Source of the DNA: Ardenticatenaceae bacterium | GTDB lineage: Bacteria > Chloroflexota > Anaerolineae > Promineifilales > Promineifilaceae | DNA: 64,000 nt | Assembly: GCA_020634565.1 (NCBI GenBank) | Contig: JACKBN010000019.1 | Span: 52,528-116,527, forward strand | Reading direction: 5' to 3' | Made by a program: the position numbers and the translations under genes | In this document: positions 34,273-43,027 of the stretch, one piece after another | Layout of the letters: each line of letters starts with the position of its first letter | Numbering within the stretch: the stretch's first letter is position 1 | Notes under the pieces: model-generated | Told to the model about the DNA's origin: nothing | Database searches by the model: none | What the model saw: only the letters and a program-made list of their open reading frames with translations

Positions 34273-34826
34273 AGATCGAAGAAAACCGTCTCCTGCTCGC
34301 CTTGCAGGTGAATGTCAAAGCGATAGGTGGGGAAGCCGGGCACATCTTCTGGGGCGGCGATGAGGGTGTCTCGCCGGTCGGCGGGTACGGCGCTGAGCAC
34401 ATCATCGCTGGCGTTGCCAGCCTCGTCGGCAAAGTAGAGGCGGGTGACGGCGTGAATGAGCATGCCACGGGCAAAAACGCGCACGTTGATGTACGGCGTT
34501 TGCTCGCCCGGAATAATGCCGGGTTTGATGGTGTGGAAGGTGAAACGGCCGTAATCGGCCGTTTCTGCGCGCCCAAATCCGTGAAAATTCGGATCGGCCT
34601 GTGCCTGGTTGGGGTCTTCGGGATGGTTAAAGTAGCCATTGGCATCTGCCTGCCAGATTTCCACCATGGCGTCCGGCACTGGCTGGCCATCGCCATCCAA
34701 GACTTGCCCCTGGATGACAATGTGCTGCCCCTGCGTTTGGGGCGTGGTCAGGCTGTTTTCGCCGCCGCGAATCAGGCAGTTATGAAAAAATGGGCCAACC
34801 GTTTGGCTGGGAGATTGTATGGGCAT
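34269..34826 (-). CDS. pcaG: Protocatechuate 3,4-dioxygenase alpha subunit
   Basis: 185 residues from ATG 34826, with a strong GAAGGAGG site before it. Beta-sandwich intradiol dioxygenase fold: SQTVGPFFHNCL, IVIQGQVLDGDGQPVPDAMVEIWQADA and GRFTFHTIKPGIIPG. It lacks the iron-binding His-x-His, as alpha subunits do, and works with PcaH. It begins one base after the pcaH stop. Confidence 0.95.
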   Translation of the reverse strand: MPIQSPSQTVGPFFHNCLIRGGENSLTTPQTQGQHIVIQGQVLDGDGQPVPDAMVEIWQADANGYFNHPEDPNQAQADPNFHGFGRAETADYGRFTFHTIKPGIIPGEQTPYINVRVFARGMLIHAVTRLYFADEAGNASDDVLSAVPADRRDTLIAAPEDVPGFPTYRFDIHLQGEQETVFFDL

Positions 34827-34827
34827 C

Positions 34828-35547
34828 TTATACCTCCTTCGTTTCAAATGGTGTCTCGCGCTGGCCGCAGACGACGATGTCAAAGCGATAGCCCAAGGCC
34901 CACTCCGGCGAGGTGATGTCGTGGGCGTATTGGGAGATGAGGCGCTGACGGCCGTTTTCATCTGGAATCCCGTTGTAGATGGGGTCCAGCGCCAGCAGCG
35001 GATCGCCAGGGAAATACATTTGCGTCACCAATCGCTGCAAAAAGTTGCGGCCAAACACCGAAAAATGGATGTGCGGCGGTCGCCAGGCGTTGTTGTGGTT
35101 GCGCCAGGGATACGCACCGGGCTTGATGGTGGTAAAGCGGTAATCGCCGTTGGCATCGGTCAGGACGCGCCCCGTGCCGGTGAAGTTGGGGTCCAGCGGC
35201 GCATCGTGCTGGTCGTTTTTGTGGATGTACCGGCCGCAGGCGTTGGCCTGCCACACTTCCAGCAAGGCATTGGGGATGGGACGGCCGTTTTCATCCAGCA
35301 GCTTGCCCACCACGATGATCCGTTCCCCAATTGGCTCGCCATTAACAACGGCATTGCGCGTGAGATCGTTGTCTAACGGCCGTAAATCATCCTCACCATA
35401 CACTGGCCCCGTCAGCTCCGACATTTTTTGGGAGACCACCACCAGTCGCTTTTGCGGCGAGCGCTTCACCGTTGAAGCATACGCTGGATGCAGATAAGGC
35501 GGCTGCACCTGCCAGTCGAGTGAATTATAAGGTTGGTTCTTTTTCAT
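34828..35547 (-). CDS. pcaH: Protocatechuate 3,4-dioxygenase beta subunit
   Basis: 239 residues from ATG 35547 (GGAGG upstream). Non-haem Fe(III) intradiol ring cleavage of protocatechuate. The iron ligands are all visible: Tyr in CGRYIHKND, Tyr in KPGAYPWRNH, and the His-x-His in RPPHIHFSVFG. VVGKLLDENGRPIPNALLEVWQANA marks the family. A family 9 palindrome lies between it and pcaC, upstream of its start. Confidence 0.97.
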   Translation of the reverse strand: MKKNQPYNSLDWQVQPPYLHPAYASTVKRSPQKRLVVVSQKMSELTGPVYGEDDLRPLDNDLTRNAVVNGEPIGERIIVVGKLLDENGRPIPNALLEVWQANACGRYIHKNDQHDAPLDPNFTGTGRVLTDANGDYRFTTIKPGAYPWRNHNNAWRPPHIHFSVFGRNFLQRLVTQMYFPGDPLLALDPIYNGIPDENGRQRLISQYAHDITSPEWALGYRFDIVVCGQRETPFETKEV

Positions 35548-35580
35548 AACATCCTCCAATTACCTGTTTAGGCCTTAGGC

Positions 35581-35641
35581 AGATTGGACCAATTTTAGTC
35601 AGGAATAGTCCAAACGCTTCACAATTAAATTGGTCCAATCT
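35581..35641. repeat. Family 9 palindromic element, copy B (overlaps the end of pcaC)
   Basis: Arms AGATTGGACCAATTT (35581-35595) and AAATTGGTCCAATCT (35627-35641). Read on the minus strand the second arm encodes the last residues of PcaC (Lys-Ile-Gly-Pro-Ile) and its TAA stop. Confidence 0.92.
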
Positions 35642-36035
35642 TTTCGCTACTTGCGGAAGTCCTGCCGTTTTCTGCCAATATTTGTTTGGCAATGCCAATG
35701 GCCGTGTTGGCCGCCGGAACGCCTGCGTAAATGGCCACTTGCAGCAAAGCTTCTTTTAACTGTTCGGGCGTGACGCCCGTGTTTTGCGTGGCGCGAATGT
35801 GCATCGCCAGCTCATGCTCCTTGCCCAGCGCCGCTAACATGGCGATGGTGATCAGGTGGCGCGTGGGCAGATCCAGCGCTGTGCCCTGCCACGCCGTGCC
35901 CCAGGCAAATTCGGTGATCATTTGCTGGAAATCCGCATCAAACGCCGTCTTGTTGGCTTCGGCCCGGTCCACATGGGCGTCGCCCAACACAGCGCGCCGC
36001 GTTTTCATCCCTTTTTCAAATTTGTCGTTGGGCAT
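35625..36035 (-). CDS. pcaC: 4-carboxymuconolactone decarboxylase
   Basis: 136 residues from the second of two adjacent ATGs (36035), with GGGAAGG just upstream. Short AhpD-like protein: KGMKTRRAVLGDAHVDRAEAN, LPTRHLITIAMLAALGKEHELAMHIRAT and TPEQLKEALLQVAIYAGVPAAN with the catalytic His in the HIRA segment. It makes 3-oxoadipate enol-lactone. The last five codons and the stop come from the palindromic element at 35581-35641, so the natural C-terminus has probably been replaced. Confidence 0.94.
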   Translation of the reverse strand: MPNDKFEKGMKTRRAVLGDAHVDRAEANKTAFDADFQQMITEFAWGTAWQGTALDLPTRHLITIAMLAALGKEHELAMHIRATQNTGVTPEQLKEALLQVAIYAGVPAANTAIGIAKQILAENGRTSASSEKIGPI

Positions 36036-36052
36036 CATCCTTCCCCCGCGAT

Positions 36053-36853
36053 TTACGCTTGCAGAAATGTTTGGATGTGAACGGCCGTTACTTCCGGCTG
36101 TTCCACACAGGGCAAATGCCCCGCCTTGGCAATTTCTTGATAACGCGCATTGGGCAGCAGCGCCGCCAACCCGCGCACCATCTCTGTTGTGGTCGCCCCA
36201 TCTTCCGCCCCGCACAACACCAACGTCGGCGCCTGGATCGTGCGGGTGGCCTCGGTCAGATCGGCGTCGCGAATCGCTTCACAGGTGCCGGTGTAGCCGG
36301 TGACGGGCGTGCGGGTAAGCATGTGGCGATAACCCTGGTAGGCAACCGGCTGTTGGCTCTGAAACCCGGGCGCAAACCAGCGGCTGAGGATAGGGTCGGC
36401 CAAGGCTTCCATCCCCTCAGCGCGCAGGGTGTCGATGCGCTTGTTCCACATTTCAGCCGTGCCGATCTTGGCCGCCGTGTCGCACAGCACCAGCTTGTTG
36501 ACCCGTTCGGGCCACGCAGCAGCCACCTCCTGCGCAATCATGCCGCCCACTGAAATGCCAATGAAGACGGCCGTTGACTCAATATTTGTTGAGTTCACCC
36601 CCAACACATCCAGCAAGGCCACCAAATCATCCGCATGATCGCGTATCGAATACGGCGCGGACGGGCAGTCCGACAGCCCATGCCCCCGCTTGTCATACCG
36701 CACCACGCGGTAATTTTGCTCAAACCGGGGCACCACCTCATCCCAAATCCGCAAATCTGTGCCCAGCGAATTCACAAACACCAGCGGCACACCGTCTGGA
36801 TTACCAGAGAGGCAGCAATTCAAAACAACGTTATTGGCTTGAATAAACGGCAT
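36053..36853 (-). CDS. pcaD: 3-oxoadipate enol-lactonase
   Basis: 266 residues, alpha/beta-hydrolase fold. It opens the enol-lactone to 3-oxoadipate. It starts PFIQANNVVLNCCLSGNPDG and shows FVNSLGTDLRIWDEV, YDKRGHGLSD, the nucleophile elbow GISVGGMIAQ, CGAEDGATT and the catalytic His in AGHLPCVEQP. The gene sits between pobA (2-base gap) and pcaC, which fixes the assignment among similar hydrolases. Confidence 0.93.
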   Translation of the reverse strand: MPFIQANNVVLNCCLSGNPDGVPLVFVNSLGTDLRIWDEVVPRFEQNYRVVRYDKRGHGLSDCPSAPYSIRDHADDLVALLDVLGVNSTNIESTAVFIGISVGGMIAQEVAAAWPERVNKLVLCDTAAKIGTAEMWNKRIDTLRAEGMEALADPILSRWFAPGFQSQQPVAYQGYRHMLTRTPVTGYTGTCEAIRDADLTEATRTIQAPTLVLCGAEDGATTTEMVRGLAALLPNARYQEIAKAGHLPCVEQPEVTAVHIQTFLQA

Positions 36854-36855
36854 AG

Positions 36856-38040
36856 CTACTCGAAAACTTCAAACGGCAGACCCACATAATTCTCAGACAT
36901 GACCGTTCGCGCTGCGTCCGAGCCAGTCAAATAATCGAGTTCTGCCACCTGCAAGCGATAATTAATGGGATCATCATCACCAAAACGGTGCATCAGGCTG
37001 GTAAACCACCAGGAAAACCGAATCGCTTTCCAGGCACGACGTAAAGCCGCCTCCGAATATCGATCCAGTAAATCGGTGCGCTTTTCGTTGTAGTAAGCAA
37101 TCAAGGCACGGGAAAGATAGTAAATATCTGAAGCCGCCAGATTGAGCCCTTTGGCACCAGTTGGCGGCACAATGTGCCCGGCATCACCCGCCAAGAACAT
37201 ATTGCCAAAGCGTAAAGGTTCCACCACAAAGCTGCGCAGCGGGGCGATGCTCATCTCCAAGCGTGGGCCAGTAATTACCCTTTCGGCAACTTCATCCGGC
37301 AAACGCCGCCGTAGTTCGTCCCAAAAGGCATCATCGGTCCAGTTAGCCACGTCATCATTGACATCGCACTGCACATAGTAGCGGCTACGCGTGTGCGAGC
37401 GCAGGCTGCACAAAGCAAACCCACGCTCATGATTGGCGTAGATGATCTCCTCTTCCACTGGCGGCACATCCGATAAAATGCCCAACCAGCCAAATGGGTA
37501 CGTTTTCTCAAACAAGCTAATTTTTTCAGCAGGCACACTTTTGCGCGCAATGCCATGATACCCATCACAGCCAGCGACAAAGTCACAAATAAGTTCTTGC
37601 CGCTGCCCATTCTGCTCATAAATAATGCGCGGCTGATCTGTTGTGTAATCTTCCACGGCCAAGGCAGGCGATTCGTAATGAATAATGCCACCTGCCGCCA
37701 GATGCGCCTCTACCAAATCCTTCGTCACCTCTGTCTGGCCGTAAATCATGACCACTTGACCATCGGTGTGGGCAGCCAGATCGATGCGCTCCATCCGGCC
37801 AGAAAAGGCGAGGTGAATGCCGCCGTGCACCAGACCTTCCTGATCCATGCGCGCACCCACCTGGGCTTCACGCAGCAGTCTGGCCATGCCTTCTTCCAAA
37901 ACGCCAGCGCGAATACGGCCGAGTACGTGTTCCTTGCTTTGCCGCTCAATAATCACGCTCTCGATGCCCTGCAAAGCCAACAGCCGCGCCAGCAGCAAAC
38001 CGGAAGGGCCAGCACCGATGATGCCAACTTGTGTTCTCAT
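36856..38040 (-). CDS. pobA: 4-hydroxybenzoate 3-monooxygenase
   Basis: 394 residues. FAD enzyme that hydroxylates 4-hydroxybenzoate to protocatechuate with NAD(P)H and O2. It has the FAD-binding GAGPSGLLLARLLALQGI at the start, CDGYHGIARKSVP (the DG motif), and AGDAGHIVPPTGAKGLNLA (the second FAD motif). GGAG precedes ATG. Next upstream gene is the demethylase; the whole ligM-like to pcaB run reads as one unit. O2 use implies aerobic growth on these acids. Confidence 0.95.
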   Translation of the reverse strand: MRTQVGIIGAGPSGLLLARLLALQGIESVIIERQSKEHVLGRIRAGVLEEGMARLLREAQVGARMDQEGLVHGGIHLAFSGRMERIDLAAHTDGQVVMIYGQTEVTKDLVEAHLAAGGIIHYESPALAVEDYTTDQPRIIYEQNGQRQELICDFVAGCDGYHGIARKSVPAEKISLFEKTYPFGWLGILSDVPPVEEEIIYANHERGFALCSLRSHTRSRYYVQCDVNDDVANWTDDAFWDELRRRLPDEVAERVITGPRLEMSIAPLRSFVVEPLRFGNMFLAGDAGHIVPPTGAKGLNLAASDIYYLSRALIAYYNEKRTDLLDRYSEAALRRAWKAIRFSWWFTSLMHRFGDDDPINYRLQVAELDYLTGSDAARTVMSENYVGLPFEVFE

Positions 38041-38085
38041 TCTTACTCCTCAACAGATCAAATAACAGGTGATGCCTCGTGAGTT

Positions 38086-39480
38086 TTAGGCCACCCGCCA
38101 GCCGCCGGCATATTCTTCTCGTGCCATTCGCGAAAAAGGCGTGGGGCTGACGACAACCCGAATTTCGGTTTGCTGATGTCGCTCAACGGTGGTTTTCATG
38201 GAGCCACCATCTTCTTCACCCCACACGAGGACGAGCTCATCGCCAATCTCAACATCGGGGTCCACGGAACCTAAGGAAATCATCGTCCGGTCGTTGAACG
38301 TGTACCCACTGAACATGGAGAACCCAACAATTTTCCCGTCGCGCATCACGCGATCGTAGGTGGCTGATGTGTAGTTTGAGAGCGGAAGGTCAATGTATTT
38401 GTAGTTGACTTCCCCCGGCTCAAACATGGAGCGAAAGATTCGCATCACATCGTCACTGTTCCAGGCAAACGTAACTTTTTTGCGCTGCGGCTCATTTGCC
38501 ATCTTTTCTAAGGCTTCCCGGCCAATAAAGTCGTGGTCGAATTTGATAAATGGCCCGTACCCGAGAGAATGCGGCGTCATGTAATAATCTTCGATGTTGT
38601 CTGAGTAGAAGCTGCCGCCAATGGAGCCAGTGGCTTCATAGCTTTTGTCGGACAGCCACTCGCGGTACGGTTTCATCTGTTCGCCCGTGTAAATGGCTGG
38701 CAACGGCGAGGGAATCCAGCCGGATTCCAGGGTGTTGGTGGCATACGCCCGTGAACCGACCTGAACAATGCCAAATTCCTGCCCGGCTTCTAAAATGGCA
38801 TCCCGGATTTCATCCCCTTCGGCGTATGGCCCCCAAATTTCCAGACCCGGGGCACCAGCCATGCCATGGCGCAAGGCACGCACTTGTCGCCCCGCAAGGT
38901 TGATGTGCCCCATGTTGAAAAATTTAATTTCGGGCAAGGGACCGCCATTTAACTTTTCGATAAGCTGCTCGGCGTTTGGCCCTTGAATTTGATAGCGGTA
39001 GGAGATGCGCGTGACCGGTTTGCCCATTGGGCGCGAAGGGGAGCGATCATCGCGGATGATGGAAACATCGTATCCGCCCGTCTCGGCGTGGAATTGAATC
39101 CAGTTGGCTGTGGGTGCGCGTCCCACAAAAAGCAATTTGTTCTCTTCCAGGTAGAAAAGAATGCCATCGCCGATGACGTACCCATCGTAGCTGCAGGGCA
39201 CAAATTGTTTGGCTTTATTAACCGTAAAGTTTTTGAAGCTGTTGATGGTGAGGTAGGAAAGGAGTTTAAGCGCATCTGGCCCTTCGACGTAAATATCTAC
39301 CATGTGGTGAGATTGATCGTAAAGGACGCAGGTGTTGCGCCAGCCTTGCTGTTCATCACGCCAGTTGGTGAATTCGGAGGGAACAACGGGGTAGACGTAG
39401 GCGCCAATTTGCGAATTGCGCAACATTTCAGCGGTATTTTTGACTGACTGGAGTTTTTCTTCAAGATTTTTGTAAGACAT
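38086..39480 (-). CDS. THF-dependent aromatic O-demethylase (LigM/DesA type)
   Basis: 464 residues of the GcvT (aminomethyltransferase) fold. The sequence runs very close to the vanillate/3-O-methylgallate demethylases of sphingomonads: VEMLRNSQIGAYVYPVV-like start (AEMLRNSQIGAYVYPVVPSE), NKAKQFVPCSYDGYVIGDGI, RHGMAGAPGLEIWGPY, NTLESGWIPSPLPAIYTGEQ and GGSFYSDNIEDYYMTP. These move the methyl group of vanillate or syringate to tetrahydrofolate, giving protocatechuate or 3-O-methylgallate. Vanillate is the best guess because PcaGH follows. AAGGAG precedes ATG, and a family 9 palindrome lies upstream. Confidence 0.88.
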   Translation of the reverse strand: MSYKNLEEKLQSVKNTAEMLRNSQIGAYVYPVVPSEFTNWRDEQQGWRNTCVLYDQSHHMVDIYVEGPDALKLLSYLTINSFKNFTVNKAKQFVPCSYDGYVIGDGILFYLEENKLLFVGRAPTANWIQFHAETGGYDVSIIRDDRSPSRPMGKPVTRISYRYQIQGPNAEQLIEKLNGGPLPEIKFFNMGHINLAGRQVRALRHGMAGAPGLEIWGPYAEGDEIRDAILEAGQEFGIVQVGSRAYATNTLESGWIPSPLPAIYTGEQMKPYREWLSDKSYEATGSIGGSFYSDNIEDYYMTPHSLGYGPFIKFDHDFIGREALEKMANEPQRKKVTFAWNSDDVMRIFRSMFEPGEVNYKYIDLPLSNYTSATYDRVMRDGKIVGFSMFSGYTFNDRTMISLGSVDPDVEIGDELVLVWGEEDGGSMKTTVERHQQTEIRVVVSPTPFSRMAREEYAGGWRVA

Positions 39481-39537
39481 AAAGCGCTCCTTGTGTGAAT
39501 GCGAGGACGGTGTGAAAGATCGGGACAGAACTTACAG

Positions 39538-39599
39538 AGATTGGACCAATTTCGGTTGAGAATAGTCTGTAGACGCTTGTCATTAAATTGGTCCAATCT
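39538..39599. repeat. Family 9 palindromic element, copy C
   Basis: AGATTGGACCAATTTC ... AAATTGGTCCAATCT upstream of the demethylase gene. Reverse-complemented, the centre GCGTCTACAGACTATTCTCA matches copies D and E closely. Confidence 0.92.
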
Positions 39600-39734
39600 T
39601 TGGCGAGTTTGTAAAACTAAACCAATTACCTTGTTTTGTTCTAAGCCTGTGCGCAAATAATCCGCAGGTGGCACAGATTTTGCAGATAAACTCATCTGTG
39701 CGACCTGCGGATTTTTGTTCTTGATGGGCCTTTG

Positions 39735-40859
39735 TTACGGCGTCTGGTCGATGGCCCGGTCTAACAAGGATTGTGGCAGTTCGATGCCCTGTGCTTCGGC
39801 ACCGGCGCGGTTGATGAAGTAGTCGTAGACACTCACTTTGGAAATGTCCGTTGTGGCCAAGTCCAGCGTGCCATTCATGAAGGCAACAGCCATTTCACCA
39901 GCAACACGGCCGTCTTCCCGCAGAGAAGCACCGACAGCAACCGCACCACCCTTGGCTACCGTGGGGATGTCGTTGGTGATAATCGGGATGCCATTGTCGT
40001 TGGCGACCTGCACAATGGCTTCAGAACCGGAAGAGACGGTGCTGTCCTGAGTGAAGTAGAAGAAGTCGATACCACGGGCGGCCAGGGATTCAGCGGCCGT
40101 TTTAATTTCAGAACTATTGCTCACGGTGGCAATTTCCAGCGTGATGCCGCGTTCCTCGGCAATGCGCGTGACCTCTGCCGTTTGGGCTGCGGAGTTGGCT
40201 TCGGCTGGGTTGTAAAGGTGCCCGATAACGGCCGTATCCGGGTTGATCTCAAACATCGTGTCGAAGGTTGCTTCCAGCGGCGGGAAAAGCTGCGAACCGG
40301 TCATCCAGGCAGGATGATCATCGGGGGCAGCGGCAATGCCAGCGGCATAGGGATCGGTCACGGTGGTGAAGATGATCGGAATGGGCTCGGTCAGGTCCTG
40401 GGTGGCATTCAAGGCCGCCTGGGCTGCCGGGGTGCTGGTGGTGACGATGAGGTCCACACCCTCGTCCACAAACTGCTGGGCAATGGTGTTCAGGGTGGCA
40501 ATATCCCCTTCGGCGTTGGCCTTGATAATGGTCAGGTTTTCACCTTCCACATACCCGCCCGCGGCCAGCGTGTCGATGAAAGATTGCTGCACGGTTTCCA
40601 GGGCCGGAATGGGGGCGATGACCATCATGCCGATGGTGAATTCGGCCATTGCTTCATCAGCCATCTCCTCGTCGGCCATTTCCTCGTCAGCCATTTCTTC
40701 ATCGCTGGCTTCGGTTTCAGCGGCCGTTTCTGCGGCGGCATCTGTTTGCTCATCGGCGGTGTCGGCTGACTCAGTGTCGGTGCTTGAGGAAGAACCACAG
40801 GCTGCCAGGAACAGGAGCAAGGCAATTACAAGAAACAGGGGGAAACGTTTTTTCTTCAT
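39735..40859 (-). CDS. ABC_sub_bind-family substrate-binding lipoprotein
   Basis: 374 residues. Lipoprotein signal ending LLLFLAACGSS, an acidic linker with a repeated EEMADEEMADEEMADE motif, then two periplasmic-binding lobes (FTIGMMVIAPIPALETVQQSF, LIVTTSTPAAQAALNATQD, PIPIIFTTVTDPYAAGIA). This is the TrpX-like group that serves amino acids or aromatic compounds. With the ATPase and permease upstream it forms one importer. The nearby aromatic genes suggest an aromatic acid or amino acid as ligand, but this is not shown. Confidence 0.88.
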   Translation of the reverse strand: MKKKRFPLFLVIALLLFLAACGSSSSTDTESADTADEQTDAAAETAAETEASDEEMADEEMADEEMADEAMAEFTIGMMVIAPIPALETVQQSFIDTLAAGGYVEGENLTIIKANAEGDIATLNTIAQQFVDEGVDLIVTTSTPAAQAALNATQDLTEPIPIIFTTVTDPYAAGIAAAPDDHPAWMTGSQLFPPLEATFDTMFEINPDTAVIGHLYNPAEANSAAQTAEVTRIAEERGITLEIATVSNSSEIKTAAESLAARGIDFFYFTQDSTVSSGSEAIVQVANDNGIPIITNDIPTVAKGGAVAVGASLREDGRVAGEMAVAFMNGTLDLATTDISKVSVYDYFINRAGAEAQGIELPQSLLDRAIDQTP

Positions 40860-40934
40860 TTTATCTCCTTACACATGTAAAATAAGGGAAGGTAACTGAC
40901 CAATTTTGGCGAATTGGTTAGCTATCGTTCCATT

Positions 40935-40974
40935 CGTGCCACAGGTAAGGGTTTGCGCTTTCACCTGTGGCACG
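40935..40974. repeat. 12-base perfect inverted repeat CGTGCCACAGGT / ACCTGTGGCACG
   Basis: Arms at 40935-40946 and 40963-40974 with a 16-base spacer, in the gap between the transporter ATPase gene and the binding protein gene. No T-run follows. It could be an operator, an mRNA-stabilising hairpin or another mobile palindrome. Confidence 0.8.
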
Positions 40975-41059
40975 TTAATAAATATGTTTGGACTGATGCG
41001 AGTTGAGGACTGGCAGTTTGGTCCGCCAGCTTCCAAAGCTTATTCAAGCTTAATATCTA

Positions 41060-41127
41060 GCCACAGAGAAAAAAGAGAAACCTGAGAAATACGCTCGCGC
41101 CTCTAAGCTCTCTGTGAACTCTGTGGC
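41060..41127 (-). repeat. 68-base palindromic repeat family 4, spacer copy
   Basis: Begins GCCACAGAGAAAAAAGAG and ends CTCTGTGGC. Its reverse complement matches the element inside the sigma factor gene (17788-17855) at about 58 of 68 bases. Confidence 0.9.
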
Positions 41128-41144
41128 AACTATTCAGACAGCAG

Positions 41145-41945
41145 TTATTCGTTAGAAAGAAGCAGTTCATCATCCATGAGCGCTTCTTGTTTTACTTCAC
41201 TAAATTTGTCTACCAATCCCTGCACGGTTAAGCCACGTCGTTCTTCCTGAGCAATATTCAGCACAATTTGGCCCTTGTGCAGCATCAACGTTCGGGTGCC
41301 AAAGGTGAGGGCTTGCTGCATATTGTGGGTAATCATCAGGGTGGTGAGCTTTTGTTCGGCGACCACAGTTTGGGTAATTTCCAGGATGCGTACGGCCGTT
41401 GCCGGATCCAGTGCCGCCGTGTGTTCGTCCAGCAGCAGCAGTTTGGGCGATGATAGCGAGGCCATGAGCAGGGTCATAGCTTGACGTTGGCCACCGCTCA
41501 GTAAATCCACTTTGTCATTCAAGCGATCTTCCAGCCCCAGCCCGATTGGCTCTAGCAAATCGGCCAGTTTTTGGCGGCGCAGGCGGCCAACACCCAGGCG
41601 CAGCCCCAACCGCTGGCGGCGCAGCATGGCCAGCGACATGTTTTCAGCGATGGTCATGTGTGCGGCCGTTCCGTGGTAAGGGTTCTGGAACACGCGGCCA
41701 ATCAGGGCCGCGCGCCGGTATTCGGGCCAGCGGGTTACGTCAATGTCGTCGATGAGGATACGGCCGTTTGACGGCGTAAATTCACCCGCAATGGCGTTAA
41801 ACAGCGTACTTTTGCCCGCGCCATTGCTGCCAATAATAGTCACAAACTCTTCGGCTTCCAGGTGTAGATCAATCCCGCGCAGCGCTTTGACCTCGTTAAT
41901 CTCGCCAGCGTTAAATGTTTGATGAAGGGACTCTAACCGTAACAT
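41145..41945 (-). CDS. ABC transporter ATP-binding protein
   Basis: 266 residues with Walker A IGSNGAGKST, signature DLLSGGQRQ, Walker B LLLLDEHTAALDP (His replaces the common Pro) and the switch His in ITHNMQQAL. This is the form seen with ABC_sub_bind importers. Its start overlaps the permease stop by one base. Confidence 0.94.
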   Translation of the reverse strand: MLRLESLHQTFNAGEINEVKALRGIDLHLEAEEFVTIIGSNGAGKSTLFNAIAGEFTPSNGRILIDDIDVTRWPEYRRAALIGRVFQNPYHGTAAHMTIAENMSLAMLRRQRLGLRLGVGRLRRQKLADLLEPIGLGLEDRLNDKVDLLSGGQRQAMTLLMASLSSPKLLLLDEHTAALDPATAVRILEITQTVVAEQKLTTLMITHNMQQALTFGTRTLMLHKGQIVLNIAQEERRGLTVQGLVDKFSEVKQEALMDDELLLSNE

Positions 41946-43015
41946 TATCGCCCTCCCCGCTTTTTTCTGACGTTGGTGAGCCAGAGCACAATCAATACCA
42001 GCAGCGCCGTGGCCAGCTTAACGTCGGTCGCTTCCACGCGGAAGGTCTGCCCGCCGGGCAGCGTAAAGCGCAGGCTAAGCGCCGCCGCAATGGCGATGCG
42101 ATACATGACCATGCCGATAATCGCCGATAAAGTGGCCCGCTGCACGCTCGTGGGCGGTAGGAGCGTTTCACCCACAATGACTGCCGCCAGACCAGAAATG
42201 ATCAGGCCCAGCCCCATGTTGACATCGGCAAAGCCCTGGAATTGGGCCACAATGGCCCCGGCCAGCCCCACCATCGCGTTGCTGATGGCCACGCCCATAA
42301 TCAAAAAGTAGTCTGGGTTGCGTCCCAAGGCGCGAATCATCTTGCGGTTGTCACCCGTGGCCCGCATGGCCATGCCAATTTCGGTTCGGGTGAAGCGGTC
42401 AAACGCCAGCTTGCACAAAATGATGATGACACCAACCAAAAGAATGGTGAGCAAATTATTGGCATGCCGCGCCGCCTCATCACCAAAACGAGCCACCACA
42501 AATTCCCGGAAGCCGGGGGCAAAGGGTGAGAAGATCGTTGCTTCGTTGAGCAAGGGGATGTTGGCCCGCCCCATCAGGCGCAGGTTGATGCTCACCAACC
42601 CCGTGGCGACGATAATCGAGGCCAAGAGGCTGTGAATTTTGAATTTGGTGGCAATAACGGCCGTTATCGCCCCAAACAACCCGCCCATCACAAAAGCAGC
42701 AGGCAATGTTAGCCAGGGTGAATAGCCGTTGATGATCATGATGGCCGCAAACGCAGCGCCCAGCGGATAGGTGCCATCAATCGTTAAATCCGGGAAATCG
42801 AGAATACGAAAGGTGATGTAAACGCCGACGCCAACCAGCGCCAGACTCAAACCCGTGGCCGTTGCGCCCAGCCAAATGCCCAGCGAATTGGTGCCCCCGA
42901 TGAGAAACAGGGCCAAAATGATGGGCAAAATAACAACCAGAATGGGGGCTATTCTGGACTGCAACAGCCGGGCTAGGGGCTTTTGGGTCGGTGGGGAAGC
43001 GGTTGTGTCGCTCAT
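41945..43015 (-). CDS. ABC transporter permease (LivH/RbsC-like)
   Basis: 356 residues with about nine hydrophobic segments. After a cytoplasmic start it shows LALVGVGVYITFRILDFPDLTIDGTYPLGAAF and the EAA-like loop MAMRATGDNRKMIRALGRNPDYFLIMGVAISNAMVGLAGAI, typical of branched-chain type permeases paired with ABC_sub_bind proteins. First gene of the three-gene importer, 12 bases after the SDR gene, so the operon may begin further upstream at maoC. Confidence 0.92.
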   Translation of the reverse strand: MSDTTASPPTQKPLARLLQSRIAPILVVILPIILALFLIGGTNSLGIWLGATATGLSLALVGVGVYITFRILDFPDLTIDGTYPLGAAFAAIMIINGYSPWLTLPAAFVMGGLFGAITAVIATKFKIHSLLASIIVATGLVSINLRLMGRANIPLLNEATIFSPFAPGFREFVVARFGDEAARHANNLLTILLVGVIIILCKLAFDRFTRTEIGMAMRATGDNRKMIRALGRNPDYFLIMGVAISNAMVGLAGAIVAQFQGFADVNMGLGLIISGLAAVIVGETLLPPTSVQRATLSAIIGMVMYRIAIAAALSLRFTLPGGQTFRVEATDVKLATALLVLIVLWLTNVRKKRGGR

Positions 43016-43027
43016 ACTGGTTCCTGA

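Noticed and set aside
41060..41127. Terminator between the transporter ATPase and binding-protein genes
   Set aside because: The arms are purine/pyrimidine-rich and match the mobile family-4 element; no T-run follows in the direction of transcription.
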